Source of the DNA: Rugalucina vietnamica
Taxonomy: Eukaryota; Mollusca; Bivalvia; Lucinida; Lucinidae
Direction: 5' to 3'
Length of the DNA stretch: 64,000 nt
Assembly (NCBI GenBank): GCA_964017185.1
Contig: OZ024876.1
Span: 246,001-310,000, forward strand
In this document: one piece after another, positions 1 to 12,290 of the stretch
Layout: each line of letters opens with the position of its first letter
How positions within the stretch are numbered: position 1 is the stretch's first letter
The notes under the pieces: generated by a model
Database searches by the model: none
What the model saw: the letters and a program-made list of their open reading frames with translations, nothing else
What the model was told of the DNA's origin: nothing
Program-made: the position numbers and the translations under genes

Positions 1-1085
1 ATAGAAAATATTTGAGTGAAGGTACAATGTATGTTGAGGTAGCATTGAACAACGTTTGGCGTTGAACTGTATAATACCGACAATGGAAGAAAAAATATTG
101 CGCGTCCTCAATGCTACCACACCTACAAAGTGGCGAATCAGATACACTTCTTGTGAACAGGTCTAAGTTTAAAGAACTGCAATTAGTCCTTAGTCTAGTA
201 TGTAAAATTTGTGCTCGTCGTTTACCAATATAATAGTATTTAGGTACAGGCGTTGTCTTAACTAAATGTTTTTTAAAAGAGGTAACAGCGTCAGATTGTT
301 TAATTTCGGACGGTAGATTAATCCAACCTCTTATAGCGGACGGTAAGAAAGACTCGTAGTTGAAATTTGTTTAAGAAAACAAAAACAACAGTTTGAATAC
401 TATCAGCATTGCGTAAGTTATAACGGGATGCTGCAGCAACTTGCTGTGGGACTAAATTCGTAAGGTACTCGGGTACCAGATGATTTTTCATTTTATAAAC
501 CATTGTTAGTTGGTGATTACTCCTCTTCTTTTGTAAAGTTTCCCACTGAATTTATGTAGTAAGTGCGTTTAAGGATATTAATTTAGTGGCGCCTATTAAG
601 ATTCTCGCTGCCTCAGTTTGAATTTTTTCTAAGTCTTCTTTTTCACATTTTGTGCAGTTATTCCATATTTTGTCTCCATATTCCAAAATTGGTCTAATAA
701 AAGTTAGGTATATTATTTACAAAGATTAGTGTCTAATTTAAACTTGAGTTTTCTCATGACGTTTATCCTCGACCAGGCTTTTTTATGTAATGTATGTGAC
801 TATGCCATGAACAATAATTCGAAAAGTAAATACGAAGATGCTTATGAGAGTCTATTTCTGATATTGGTTGGTTTTGCATGTACAGTGTAGGGTGGTAAGG
901 TTTATATGACTTTCGTGTAAGCAGTAAAGAGTTTGTTTTCGCAGCATTAAAAGAAACAAGCCACATTCCAGCCCATCGTGTTATTTTAGAGAGGTCATCA
1001 TTGAGAATATTGGCAGCTTCGGCAGGATTATCGACAATTATGAATAGGCTCGTATCATCGTTTAAGAACAGTGAACACATTAATG
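1..1085 (-). pseudogene. 3' part of a decayed non-LTR retrotransposon RT (jockey/CR1-like)
   Basis: Read on the minus strand from about 1,085 down to the window edge, the translation resembles the second half of a LINE reverse transcriptase. A degenerate catalytic box (LNDDTSLF for the usual FADDTSLF) is followed by NDDLSKITRWA and KTNSLLLTRK and by a thumb-like stretch with HKHLRIYFS near 870-800. Further down are RYNLRN (about 400) and a C-terminal Cys-rich segment with PLCRCG...FFHC (about 150-70). That order is typical of jockey/CR1-type ORF2 C-termini. Several frameshifts and stops split it, and the catalytic Ala is replaced by Asn, so the copy is dead. The 5' half is missing and the break coincides with a Naiad pLTR piece beginning near 1,095. 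The element continues off the left edge. Confidence 0.7.
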
Positions 1086-1094
1086 AGAAAGGGG

Positions 1095-1385
1095 ATATGC
1101 CATACCGATACTTCTGTGGTGGTCCCTTTTGTTTTATGTCTTGGTATTTAATATGTTTGTGCTGTTGGCGCCTTATGTATGTTTTCATATTTTAGTTAAG
1201 TTAAGGTATCTGAGTGGCCACCTATCGGGAAAATAGCTGCTCATTCGGCTTACTAAATGTTTTCAAGGTATTGGTACCTAATTGTTAGTTTGGTTCTTTC
1301 CCACCTCGGGTTTTGGAGTGGGAATCTTTTGCTGATTGTGCCTTTTCCTGATCTTTGCCTGCTTGTACCTTTTTCGACTATCAAA
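1095..1385 (+). mobile_element. Naiad pLTR / 3'-UTR fragment
   Basis: This is the 3' half of the repeated Naiad 3' UTR. It starts at the CGATACTTCTGTGGTGG arm and passes the GTTGGCGCCTTATGTATG and GGAGTGGGAATC landmarks. It ends at the family 3' terminus, TTTGCCTGCTTGTACCTTTT, near 1,375. It is fused directly to the LINE remnant on its left. Confidence 0.75.
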
Positions 1386-1394
1386 GTCTCGTCA

Positions 1395-1700
1395 GTGACC
1401 CTTTAGATTTGGCAACACGGAGCCAAAGAAATTACTGAAATTTGCAACATTCAACAAGGTAGTCGATACAAAGACTAGTATTATCTAAATCGGACCAAAA
1501 ATATTAACATTGGTTACAAAGTGAATCTGAACCGATAATTATTTTTGATTTCTCAGAATATCCTCGCTGATCTCGAAAGACCAACAAGAAAATACAATCT
1601 GCACTATGGATGATGTACGGTGAGACCTTAAGGGTCGCCACACGACACAACACCAGCAAACCGCGGTATGGCCCATCCCCTTTCTCATTAATATGCTAAG
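1395..1700. repeat. Dispersed short repeat family R1 (copy 1)
   Basis: About 0.25-0.3 kb of sequence recurs at 2,510-2,770, 13,100-13,330, 33,290-33,535, 44,830-45,020 and 52,440-52,690. Shared landmarks are AATACTAGTCTT...CGACT, the AAACCGCGGTATGGCCCATCCC type block (here 1,660-1,680), and GATCAGCGAGGGTATTCTGA. The copies are in different orientations and partly rearranged. No coding capacity is seen, so it is probably a non-autonomous element. Its superfamily is not identified. Confidence 0.5.
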
Positions 1701-2168
1701 GATCTCAGTTTTATTTATATATGTTTCAATTTTGTTACTTATAACACTTTTATAATGCACAATTTTGTTATGATGAATCTTTATTTTCATGATGAATATC
1801 AATTTTCAAAACCTTTTAATAAACGTGATTTCAGTTACAGTAAAATGGCGTCCTGTAGTCGTAATCAGAATATATGGCATGCGGAATTAAGGAAAAAACC
1901 TGTGCGCAAACACATTGCTGATTGCTCTGACCAGTAATTGAGCTATACTCCCATTTTATCAAATAAAAGCAGATATTATTATAAAACGCTAGAAAAGAAG
2001 AATTTTATTTGAACATGTTCATCGAAACTGAACTCTTTACATTGAGTGTATTTTTTTGTTTGTAATTTTGAGAAATATTGCGTCCATTGTATTTAATGAA
2101 TATTTAAACAGACATTTCTTTACATGAAATGCAGTTATCGTAAGAAATTAGTTGGTATTAGGGTATAT
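1701..2168. other. No gene seen
   Basis: AT-rich sequence. The short frames here match nothing I recognise and have no splice or codon signal. Confidence 0.5.
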
Positions 2169-4300
2169 CTGGGGCCAGTTTCATCACAAAAGTTCCTAGG
2201 ACAATTCTTTAAAGTGCCCCAGGACATTTTCTGAGACATGTGTAAGTCGGTTTCATCAAAACTTCCTTAAAATGTCCTACTACCTTAAATCTGCGTTTCA
2301 TCAAAGGTGTCCTACATTAACTATGTTATTCTGTTGGGCCCCAGGAATATCACGTGCTTGATCACGTGCAATCTTATTTTAGCTGTGTAATATCCATTCA
2401 AGTTTTCGTTTTTTTTTTTTTTTTTTTAAAACTGAACTGGTATAAAGAATTCACAACAAAAAAAAATCATTAAATAATTTAAATAAATTTCTGATATTAG
2501 CCGTACATCATCCACAGAGATATTTTTCTTTTGGCCCTTTGAGATCAGCGAGGGTATTCTGAGAAATCAGAAATTCATTAATATCGATTGAGATTCATTT
2601 TCAAACCAACGTTTTATAAATTGGGTATGTTTGGCTAATACTAGTCTTCGTATAGACTCTCCTGTTGAAGGTGCATTCTCTTTTGTTCCATGCTGAAGAG
2701 GCTTAAGTAGCCGAAACCGCGGCATGGCCCATCCCTACGAATTCGTTGCTCTTAAAGGATCTCAAATTTATCTTTTATCTATCATATTTCATCAAAATTT
2801 CTTCAGAAGTATTATACATGTAGCAGCCACACTTTCACGTATCAGGGGAAAAAACTCACACCGAGAGTGTTGAGTAAAGAGCAACATTCGTGACACGTCA
2901 TGTCGGGGACTTATTAGAACCGTGAAACACATTCGCGTCTGGTGAGCTTGTGTACGTTGAAGTACATCGTAGATACGTAGGTGCGCGTTGTCTCGAGAGT
3001 TTTTTTTCAAGCATGCTTAAAAATATCTTGAAGCTCGGCGCGTCTCGGGCGTGTGTCTTATAAGTCCAACATGCGTTACAGGTGCGTTAAATACACTTTG
3101 AACGCTTTTTGTGCACATTTTAGACATGTCAGTGTACGCTACATGCGCGTTTCGATTTTCCAATTTTACAAAATATTGGTTTGGGCGCAGTATTGTTTCC
3201 CAAGCGGGAAAAAGACGAGCGTAAAGCGTTTGATACGCGCCTGTAGCGTTTGCTTAACGTGTCTGGGATGTAACCCAAATGTTTAGATTATAAACATATT
3301 GTCAAAATGTTAAAATCTGAATTTTCGACTAATGAATTCACAAGACCAAAAATGCCAGATACTGTCACATATATTAACAAACTGCTATTAATAAGGTACA
3401 CAAAAGATGCAAACAACAAAATATTCAACACCAAAATATAACAACAAAAAAAAAAAAAAATAGAATGACAACAGATAGGTCACTGATATAATTATACTTA
3501 CTCAAGCTGTTGATGTTTATTCGAGATATTTTGAGCATGATTTACTTGACGTGTCCATATGACGATTAGCCAAGTCGTGTAGATCATGAACATGTGTAAG
3601 TTGCATTATTTCCATTATGCCATTCGAATAAGTTGCAACATTGCTCCATTGGCGGAGGGGTTTGGGTATGGGTGCGCGAGAAGGGGTCAAGCGAATCCCT
3701 CTTTTTGACCGAATTGTAATGACATATTTAGGCGACTATATCAAAACGAACCCCTCTTTGTAAGCTTGAACCGCATCCCTTGAAATTCTGGATCTGTCCC
3801 CCACACTGTTCGTCCATTCACCTATGTGTGTTTCCCAAGGCCGGTGCCACCTTTCAAAGACAACCTAAGCGTGTACATAATAAACGGCCTTCAATTAACG
3901 TATTTTTTTTTAAAAAAGCAACAACGGACATTAGGCATGCATATTATCAAATTATTGGATTTTGAGGGCCTCGTGGAAGATTGGCCATGACAAACGAGCG
4001 TCCCTATCTAAATCAATACGTTAAGTAATTTAACTTCTGCATGTTGGACAAGGGTACAACCACGGGTAGGTCCTCATCTTCTTCAGCCTCCAATACCAGC
4101 CATTATTAGAATATGCACACGATTTAAGACAGAAATTGTCAGGTCGGACGCCGAAACACTTGTCCTAAGTTGAAGACAAAATTTGAGAACTTCCTAAATT
4201 CCTTGAGTTTGATGAAACACGAGTTTTGTCTTTAAAACGTCCAAGGACATTTTCCAGGACAAAATTGTGTCTTAAACGCTTAGATGGAACTGGTCCCAGG
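2169..4300. mobile_element. Candidate TIR DNA element, ~2.1 kb, non-coding
   Basis: CTGGGGCCAGTTTCATCA at 2,169-2,186 is matched in inverted orientation by TGGAACTGGTCCCAGG at 4,285-4,300. Just inside each end, short GTTTCATCA/TTGATGAAAC blocks and ...GGACATTTT... blocks recur as subterminal repeats (2,200-2,330 and 4,170-4,270). No transposase frame is present, and an R1 copy sits inside at 2,510-2,770. It may be a non-autonomous DNA transposon, or two independent copies of a shorter repeat in opposite orientation. No clear target duplication was found. Confidence 0.4.
2510..2770 (+). repeat. Dispersed repeat family R1 (copy 2)
   Basis: It carries TTGAGATCAGCGAGGGTATTC, the AATACTAGTCTTCG block and the AAACCGCGGCATGGCCCATCCC-like block in order. 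It is the most complete copy of the family in the window. Confidence 0.5.
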
Positions 4301-4930
4301 TCGCTTAACAAGAGGACGCCAATTTAATTTGATTGCAATTACATTTGAAAATCGATCATAAAGCCGGTTAGCCATACGATATAAAAGACACGCAGCATAC
4401 TGTAGAACTATTTATTTACTATTAATACCCCGTATGAAGTGCTTTTTAACAATATATAATCTAAGTTATAACTTTATATATACAATAAGTCCCTCTCCTT
4501 GAATAAGTATATGTTTTTAGTTTTATTTTGTTCTTATTTTTACTTTTTCGTTTAAAGTCTACAACATGAATTAATGTTCTGAAAGTTATTTTTACAATTA
4601 TTACATAATTAAGAATCTATAAGAGTACATTATATTCTAGATGAAACTAAAATAAATCATGCGATTCAATCAATGCGTCGGATTTAATGAAATATATTTT
4701 ATAGTCATTAATTCATATACATTCGAGAACAACACTGAGCTAGTTCCCATTATACGACTTACGAGGGCCTATTTTCTCTAGACTATATAATGTAGGCTAT
4801 TCTATAGAACAGGTTCTGTACTGTTCTAGTTACAGTTTATAATTGTACTAGAACCTTCGTGTTTCTTCCTTAGACCTATAAATATAAGTCTCTATTTAGA
4901 CCGACATGTATTCAGAAAATCAAGTCAGTT
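4301..4930. other. No gene seen
   Basis: Strongly AT-rich sequence with no convincing coding, RNA or repeat signal. Confidence 0.5.
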
Positions 4931-4934
4931 AAGG

Positions 4935-5232
4935 AAAAAGGTACAAGTAGGCAAAGATCAGGAAAAGGCGCAATCAGAAAAAGACCCCCACTCCAAAAAC
5001 CGAGGTGGGAAAAAACCAAACTAACAATCAGGTACTTATACCATGAAACATATCGTAAGCCGAATGAGCAGCTATTTTCCCAATAGGTGGCCACTCAGTT
5101 ACCTTAACTTAACTAAAAATATGAAAACATACATAAGGCGCCAACAGCACAAAAAATTTTAAACACCAAGACATAAAACAAAAAGAACCACTACAGAAGT
5201 ATCGACTTGGAACGATCAGTAACACAAAGTAT
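4935..5232 (-). mobile_element. Naiad pLTR fragment
   Basis: This is a minus-strand copy of the 3'-terminal ~300 bp of the Naiad 3' UTR. It runs from the terminal GTACAAGTAGGC complement at 4,938 to the CAGTAACACAAAG hairpin at about 5,225, where it is 5' truncated. The following ~340 bp (to 5,572) show nothing recognisable. Confidence 0.75.
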
Positions 5233-5572
5233 AAAGGAGTATACAGTTGTACTGTTGGTTGTTCACCATACACCTTAGATAGGGATAGAATAATCTAGTG
5301 TTGATTATAAAACATTAAAACACTTAAGTTGTTGATAAGGAGTAAAAAATGGTTTTCATTTAGTTATAACGTTTCGAAATGCAAATAATCGCATGCGCAG
5401 ATATTTAAATATGATTCGGATATGCTACACCGATAAAATGAATGTGCCGACACATTTTAAGATACTGTTGTACTAAAACAAAATCATTCACACAAGAGCA
5501 TCGCCCTTACATAATCTACAAGCCAGCATTATGAAAGCTGACACATCACTTCTGTGAAATCAAATTCGACTA

Positions 5573-6225
5573 AAAAAGTACAAGTAGGCAAAGATCAGGA
5601 AAATGCGCAATCAGAAAATGATTCCCACTCAAATACCGAGGTGGGAAAAAACAAACTGACAATCAGGTACTTATACCATGAAAACATTTCGTAAGCCGAA
5701 TGAGCAGCTATTTTCCCAATAGGTGGCCACTCAGTTACCTAAGCTTATTCAAAAATATGAAAACATACATAAGGCGCCAAAAGCACACAAATTTAAAATA
5801 CAAAGACATAAACAAAAAGAACCACCACATATGTATCGCCTTGGAACGATCAATAACACAAAGTAACTGGCGGGCTTAAACCACTGCAGAAGCTGAGGGT
5901 AAGGTAAGGCGCCTGTAAAACCGGTTTAAGCCCGCCAGAAACTTTGTGTTACTGATCATTCCAAGGCGATACTTCTGTGGTGGTTCTTTTTGTTTTATGT
6001 CTTGGTGTTTAAAATTATATTGTGCTGTTGGCGCCTTATGTGTGTTTTCATAGTTTGAGTTAATAAAGGTAACTGAGGGGCCATCTTTTGGGAAATAGCT
6101 GCTTATTCGGCTTACGATATGTTTCATTGTATAAGTACTTGATTGTTAGTTTGGGTTTTCCCACCTCGGTTTTTAGGATGGGAATGTTTTTTTTTTTTTT
6201 CTGATTGCGCCTTTTCCTGATCTTT
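5573..6225. mobile_element. Inverted pair of Naiad pLTR fragments
   Basis: A minus-strand piece (5,573 to about 5,878) abuts a plus-strand piece (about 5,878 to 6,225). The two meet inside the structured block: minus reads to CTGGCGGGCTTAAACC, then plus begins at ACTGCAGAAGCTGAGGG. The plus piece holds a perfect AGGCGCCT palindrome (5,907-5,914) and AAACCGGTTT (5,918-5,927). Head-to-head junctions like this recur in the window and fit the tandem/inverted insertion habit of PLEs. Confidence 0.75.
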
Positions 6226-6300
6226 GCTAGATCAGCTGGCTAACCTGCACTCCGATACACTTCGTGACCTCGCTCCTCTCCCGTGACAGCTTAGCATAGG
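6226..6300 (+). repeat. Dispersed ~75-bp repeat (copy 1; copy 2 at 46,672-46,745)
   Basis: AGATCAGCTGGCTAACCTGC followed by CTTCGTGACCTCGCT and CCGTGACAGCTTAGCA occurs here and again at 46,672-46,745 with few differences. It directly abuts the 3' end of the preceding Naiad fragment. Identity is unknown. Confidence 0.5.
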
Positions 6301-6700
6301 TTGCCTTTAAACTATGGTCGAACAGATTATGGATTTCGTAAGAAGCTTATAGCTGCTTTACTTGGTGATAATTGTTAGAATGTTTGTTATGTTTTGTTAG
6401 AAAATGCATACATCTTTCAGTAAACATCTGGTTAGTCTGCAGAATTTCAATAAATTTGCAAAAAGCAATCGATTTTCTACTTTGTGTCCCATATTCTACA
6501 GTAGTCTCCCCTTATCATAAATAAAGTCCTATCAATCAGAAATGATATAACATAACATAATTTTCAATTTCTTTGGAGTCCAATGATTTTTTATCATTTT
6601 CGACCAAGGGCTAAATAGAAGTCATTTCCGTCGGTATGGAGAGGTCTAACGGAATACCAATGGAAATATTCCGTCTAGATCGTTGCCTACTTGTACCTTT
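6301..6700. other. No gene seen
   Basis: AT-rich sequence between two Naiad clusters. Nothing recognisable. Confidence 0.5.
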
Positions 6701-6705
6701 TTACA

Positions 6706-7455
6706 TGACCATAACCTCACCATCAGCTTTTGCAGTGGTTTATAATATTAAGTTAGTCCGTCGGTCCTCGTGGTGAATCTCTAACTAATCAATGAATCAT
6801 TAAGAACAAACAAATAAATCACGATAAACATCCTGATGATTCAAAAAACAGGACTCACAGATTGAGTAAGCCGCCCGACGATGGGGATCTATGGGCGTCA
6901 AATAATCTATTAACTCCGGAGCAAAAGAAAAACACCAGTTGGACCCCGGAGGGCCAAGCAACAGACAAGAAGCTCCGGCCCCAACCAACTAAAATGAATA
7001 TCTTCAAGTCGGGACCATCATAGAAAGGTACAAGTAGGCAAAGATCAGGAAAAGGCGCAATCAGAAAGAGATTCTCACTCCATAAACCGAGGTGGGAAAA
7101 AAACAAACCAACAATCAGGCGCTTATACCATGAAACATATCGTAAGCCGAATGAGCAGCTATTTTCCCAATAGGTGGCCACTCAGTTACCTTTACTTAAA
7201 ATATGAAAACATACATAAGGCGCCAACAGCACAAAAAAAATTTAAACACCAAGACATAAAACAAAAAGAACCACCACAGAAGTATCGCCTTGGAACGATC
7301 AGTAACACAAAGTTACTGGCGGGCTTAAACCGGTTTTGCAGGATCCTAACCTCACCCTCAGCTTCTGCAGTGGTTCATAACATTTAGTAAGTTCTTCGGT
7401 CCTCGTGGTGAATCTCTAACTAGTCAATGAATCATCAAGAACAAACAAATAAATC
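6706..7455 (-). mobile_element. Two tandem Naiad pLTR / 3'-UTR fragments
   Basis: 6,706-7,022 covers the upstream part of the 3' UTR, with the CTCCGGAGCAAAAG, GGGCGCC-like and GAATCATTAAGAAC landmarks. 7,023-7,455 covers the tail plus the structured block, with the AGGATCCT palindrome at 7,340-7,347 and AAACCGGTTT beside it. Both are minus strand and lie head to tail. The first carries a decayed palindrome (complement of ATGGTCAT). Confidence 0.75.
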
Positions 7456-9162
7456 TGAGTCTGACCCCTGACCCACTGGCGTGGAGTTAAAGAACGTAGC
7501 ATAGTTATCAACCATGATTGGGTTAAAAACTAAGCATGCAGACTGTCGCATAACATTAAAGTTATAATCTATACGTCAGTAACGTGTTATGATTTTTCTG
7601 AACTGAAAAGAAAAATCATTACATCCTATACGTTTCTTAAATTTGTAAACCAAGTCACCATAAAAGTCAGGTTTCGAAAGGCCCTGACTTAAAAGCGTCT
7701 TTAACCAAATATTATATTTTGACATCAATTCATAGTATCTACGATAAAATTTAGGAATAGGTTTACAAACATTTTCCTTCATTTCAAAAGAAAGGGAACA
7801 GCAAAACAAACATTTTGACACCACATTTATTAAAATCGGTTAAGTGGTTTTGAAGATATGAAAGTTTTAAGATTCAGCAATGGCCGCCAATGGTGGCCGC
7901 CATTTTGTTTAGCTAGTCACGTGACCAAAAAGGAAAAATGCTTTTTTACAGTAGAAGACTTTCTTTTTACATTCGAAAACAGATCAGTATGATTCTATTA
8001 AGTGAATGAAAAGTAGTTCAACAACTTTCATACTTCAATATGCATGGAAATGGCGGATATTTATAATTCCATGGTTGTGAGGGAGTGACGTCATACCCTC
8101 ACAGCCTCGTTCTGGATTTGGGCCATTAAATTTTTCAAACCGCCATAATTTTCTTATACCTTGATTGATTTTAATGAAATTTATTGCAAACTGTTCAGCT
8201 ACATGAAGGCTTTCACAATAGTTTGTGGGCCTATTCCTATAACGTTTTTCAAAGATTATGATACGGATATCCCTGTTGGAGAAGTTTGACCGTTAAGCAT
8301 ATATTTCGTGAGTTGAAGTCAGTAACATGATTGCAGACTGTAGCAAACCTAATAAGTAATAAATGTATACACCATAAGAAGCAGGATGAGGAGCGTCACC
8401 ATCCAAAAACGGACAATTTACTATATCAAAATCAAAGTCATCGCGCTTATCATAAATTTTAGAAGAAACAAATCCATTTGAAAAAGAAAAATGTAGAAAA
8501 TTTAAAAAGGGGGTTTCGGTATGTGAGATATTGGCTTTGTTCAACTGTAGTTCAGGGGGATAAATTTGATTGACCATACCTTCAAAATAAGGGTTGTCAA
8601 TGGTCAAAAGGTCGTTGAGGTACCTAGAAGTGGAATTAAAAGCCTCGATAACATCGGCTTTATTATCATGGTTAAGAGATCCCATGAAATCTCTTCCGTA
8701 GAAGTATAGAAATAAGTCAGCTACGAGAGGTGCGCAATTTGAACCAATCGGAATTCCAACAATTTGTCTGTATAACTTGGTCCCAAATCTAAGAAAAACT
8801 CAGTAAAAAAGAAACGCAAAGTTTTGATTTTTATTTGATCACGTAAGTATGATATATTTTCAAAGTCAAAGTAATTCTAAAGTTTTGCCATTCATATGAA
8901 TAGTTCACAACCGTGTTTCGTTACGATTTGAAAGAGGATGTAATTTTTAGGTGAAAACTTGTGAAATCATTATTTTTTCCTCCAAAATCACAATTTGGAG
9001 AGTTATTAAATAAAATCGAGTATGGTTATTGTAAAAATAATACGTAATAATAAAAACACAAAATTTATTGTGGACAAGCTCGTCGCAATGAACCCTCTAC
9101 ACTTCAATTTACTGAGCACCTCGTCAGATTTTTTATTGACCAAAAACAATTTTTATTTAATA
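7456..9162 (-). pseudogene. Naiad RT fragment (palm to C-terminus), broken by an insertion
   Basis: This minus-strand copy of the PLE reverse transcriptase begins near 9,162 at the WFWSIKN...CRGFR stretch upstream of motif A. It resumes at about 8,800 with the GIPIGSNCAPLVADLF region (motif B), then RYLNDLLTID (motif C, one Asp replaced by Asn), PFLNFLHFS and the conserved DGDAPHPASYGVYI stretch. The C-terminal FQFRKIITRY and the NPIMVDNYA-type end lie at 7,600-7,470. An unrelated segment of ~0.49 kb (7,763-8,248) splits it, and 8,805-9,068 is not Naiad. The loss of a catalytic Asp and several stops show it is inactive. Confidence 0.75.
7763..8248. mobile_element. Unidentified insertion inside a Naiad RT copy
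   Basis: The Naiad coding sequence breaks at AAAATTTAGGAATAGGTTT and resumes at TTTTTCAAAGATTATGAT. The intervening ~0.49 kb holds a GGCCGCCAATGGTGGCCGCC motif (about 7,880-7,900), an inverted near-repeat, but no coding frame. A flanking TTT could be target duplication or simple T-richness. The superfamily is not recognised. Confidence 0.4.
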
Positions 9163-11087
9163 TAAATATAGCCTTGTTGAATGAATCATTTGCGTTTTTG
9201 ATTGTTTGGTTTTGTTTCTCTCTTTATAGCTGTATGGAGAATTCAACCAAAGCTGTCGCCGTGATTCTATTGTCTTCAGTGTTTATTTGGGTGGTGCTTG
9301 TGAACACACAGTGAGTATATAGACGTATAAGGTAAATACGGTTGTCCAAAACAGCGTGCGAGAATCAATATACACTGAAGGGTTTTAAAAACGCAAAACA
9401 AAACAACGTAAATTAGTATTGTCTGCACCAATGGTATCTTTGGTCTTCCTAAACAGGTGAAAGTGGTCGGTAATTGTACTCTTCTTTTATATTTACATGA
9501 AGCCGACATTTTTAAGGCACTGACCAACGCCGGCAATAAAAAAAACTATTTACACGATTTGCCATGTGTAGGCTTTTTGAATTTGTTGGAGAAGAATATT
9601 TTAAAATTACGCATGGAGCTTGTAGTAATCCATATATGAAAACAAGTTAGTTTTATATATTTTTCCTTTTTTGCTCAATACACGGGTCTTCGAAAATGAA
9701 TTATACAGCACAACTGGACTTTTACAAACATGATTACTTACATGTGACATCACGTGATGTATTTTTGCTATCGCTCAACTATTCGGCACCTCAGCGGTCC
9801 CTCTCAGGCTATTTTGACAGTGAAAGGTTAACTCCGGTTTCATCAACGTAACATTTTATGTCAAGGCGCTAATGTCTCTAGAGAATTCACTGCGTAAAAT
9901 TACGTCAAAATTACGTCAACCATTCAGTCAAACTAACATCAATGCCAGACTATGCATCATGTCTTAGTAACGAATTTTCATACTAATGTGTCAATGAGTC
10001 AAATTGCTTTCAAATCAAACTACTACAAATATGCAAAAATATTTGAATTTCATTTTTTTCGTTGTTAAATGGGTCGTCACACCTATGCGAATTTCTTTAA
10101 CACAGACATGCGAAAGTGGAAAATCAGTTATCTTTGGTTTTCGTTTTTGTTTTGAAGAAATTTCTGAAAATGTGTTATTTAACAAATTCTGTAATTGATT
10201 AATCTTTTAACGAACGGTAAACGCCGGATAACTCTTTGTTGCGAATGATTACGAATCATAACGTTAATAAGCGAAATACGTTGGGTTGTGCAAGGCATAA
10301 TTGTTTAATCCACCTACGATAGGATGCACTAAGGATTGGTTAAGAGGACATACGAGCTTCAGCGAATTGCTGCGTGAACGCAACGCTATTTCCACATCCG
10401 CCGTATAAACGATTAGATCAATTTTGTTTCACAGGTTTAAAACTGCTGTAGTCTTAATTGTGCCACGGGTGTGCAACGAGCTAGAGGCTGAGATTTATTC
10501 AATATTTGAGTAGCCATAATCCATTTTTGGATATACTAAGTATATTTAGGATAAGTTGAAGGATTTGCATATAATCATTGAGCCGATTTTAAGATATCTT
10601 TACAATGTATGTATGTTTGTTTGTGTATTGGGGTGTAGGAAAGACCAATGGATATCCCCACATTAAATTAAGATTTCTTTGAATTATTCCGCATTTGAGG
10701 ATATCATACAATCGAATTAAAGATGAACATAAATATCTTTTTTATGTTTTTTGTTGTTGTTTTGTCTTTACATTCTTTTGATAATCATTAAATCTAATTA
10801 CCTCATGAATGTCCATCAACTTATTTTCGGATATCCTAAATTATATTTTTGGAAATAAGAAAATAAAGAAGACTGTAGCAAATTCATAATTATAATTATT
10901 ATTTAATTGCTGTGATAAAAAATAGCAAAAACGTATTTTTGCTCGTCCCCAAATCGCTCGAAGGATATCCTACACCAAGGGTATGTTAAACTTAAAATTG
11001 CAGCAAGTACCAATCTTCCGCGGGATCCTCAAAACATATCACATACAATCAATATATACAAGCTAAACACAGAATGATATGGTTAAT

Positions 11088-11138
<51 letters not shown>

Positions 11139-12170
11139 TGGCTGACAGCGGAGGTAAACTTTCGCAATTTGGTTATCCGAAATGTCCCTTACCTCAAGTA
11201 CATTCTTGGTGAAGATGCTATTCGGCAGTGACCAAACCTCATTTTACGATGTTCAAAATTTATTTCAAGATATCCTAAATTCATTAAATGACATCCTAAA
11301 TTCATATTATGATATCTCATATTTACCGTTCTTTTGCAAATGACTCGTAAAAATATGTTTTTGTCGGGTACGTATAAGATAAATTTCTGAATTTTTGGAT
11401 CTGACGCCATTTTTAAGTCCACTTTGGTATGAACTTTGCAAAGTTTGAAGTGTGATTGATTGTTTCTTTCTTTCTTTTTTGATAACGTCTAATAATTGTT
11501 GAATGTATTATTTTACAAAAACCTATACATGTATATTCATGTATATTTGCAACGCTACGATTTGCATGGATCCGTTTGTCTAAGTTTCCCTTCCTATGTG
11601 TTCGTAGACTAAACGCAGCAGTTAGCTTTCATGCGTCGGATTCGATTGGCTAAAATGCGCTTATGTTCGGTACAGTGCGTTAAAAATCGCAAGCAATCAT
11701 CCTCGAAGCGCATTCCTTCGGTGGATATGCATGCAAATTAGCCTGATCGTGTAATGCAGTTTTGCCTTCAGTTGCGAAGCCTTACGCACGATTACGCACG
11801 ATTACGCACGATAACGAATGCTATGCGAAGACTTGCGATTGGTGAATAAAGCGAAACGCACGGATGCAGAAATTTGTTTTCGCCACCCCTGTTTGAAATA
11901 TTCTTGCAGGTTCCACTCATCTTGACGAATGCAGACGCAGGCAAACGCATTCATACGAACACCACGAACGCTCTATAACTTATTTACAGACAAATAAATT
12001 GAAACGAATGCTGCTGATCTCAAGTTCGCAACCTAATGCAAGTCTGGGTTGAGGGACTTTCGCAAAGGTGTAGCTATTCAGAGTAATATTTAGTATAAAA
12101 TATTTTTCTCGCAAGTTTTTATCTGAACGCTATTTACTATTAGTATAAACCATTTCCTGTCTATAAAATA
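9163..12170. other. No gene seen; short repeated motifs and microsatellite
   Basis: This 3-kb stretch is without a recognisable gene. It holds a (GA)n tract at about 11,095-11,140 and repeated copies of a GATATCCTAAATT-like motif (for example near 10,840, 10,970 and 11,265-11,330, the last as two or three ~22-bp units). A triplicated ACGCACGATT decamer lies near 11,785-11,815. The frames present are no longer than chance would give in AT-rich DNA. Confidence 0.5.
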
Positions 12171-12171
12171 T

Positions 12172-12290
12172 AAAAAAATACAAGTAGACATTGATCAGGA
12201 AAACGGCGCAATCAGAAAGAAATTCCTACTTCAAAAACCGATGTGAAATAAAACCAAATTGACAATAAGTATTTAAACTTAAAAACACAT
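12172..12290 (-). mobile_element. Degenerate Naiad pLTR tail
   Basis: The sequence ATACAAGTAGACATTGATCAGG, followed by CGGCGCAATCAGAAAG, is a diverged minus-strand copy of the Naiad 3' terminus. It is more diverged than the other copies and so probably old. Confidence 0.55.

Noticed and set aside
11785..11815. CRISPR-like short repeats
   Set aside because: Three adjacent decamers without spacers in a eukaryotic context. A simple tandem duplication.
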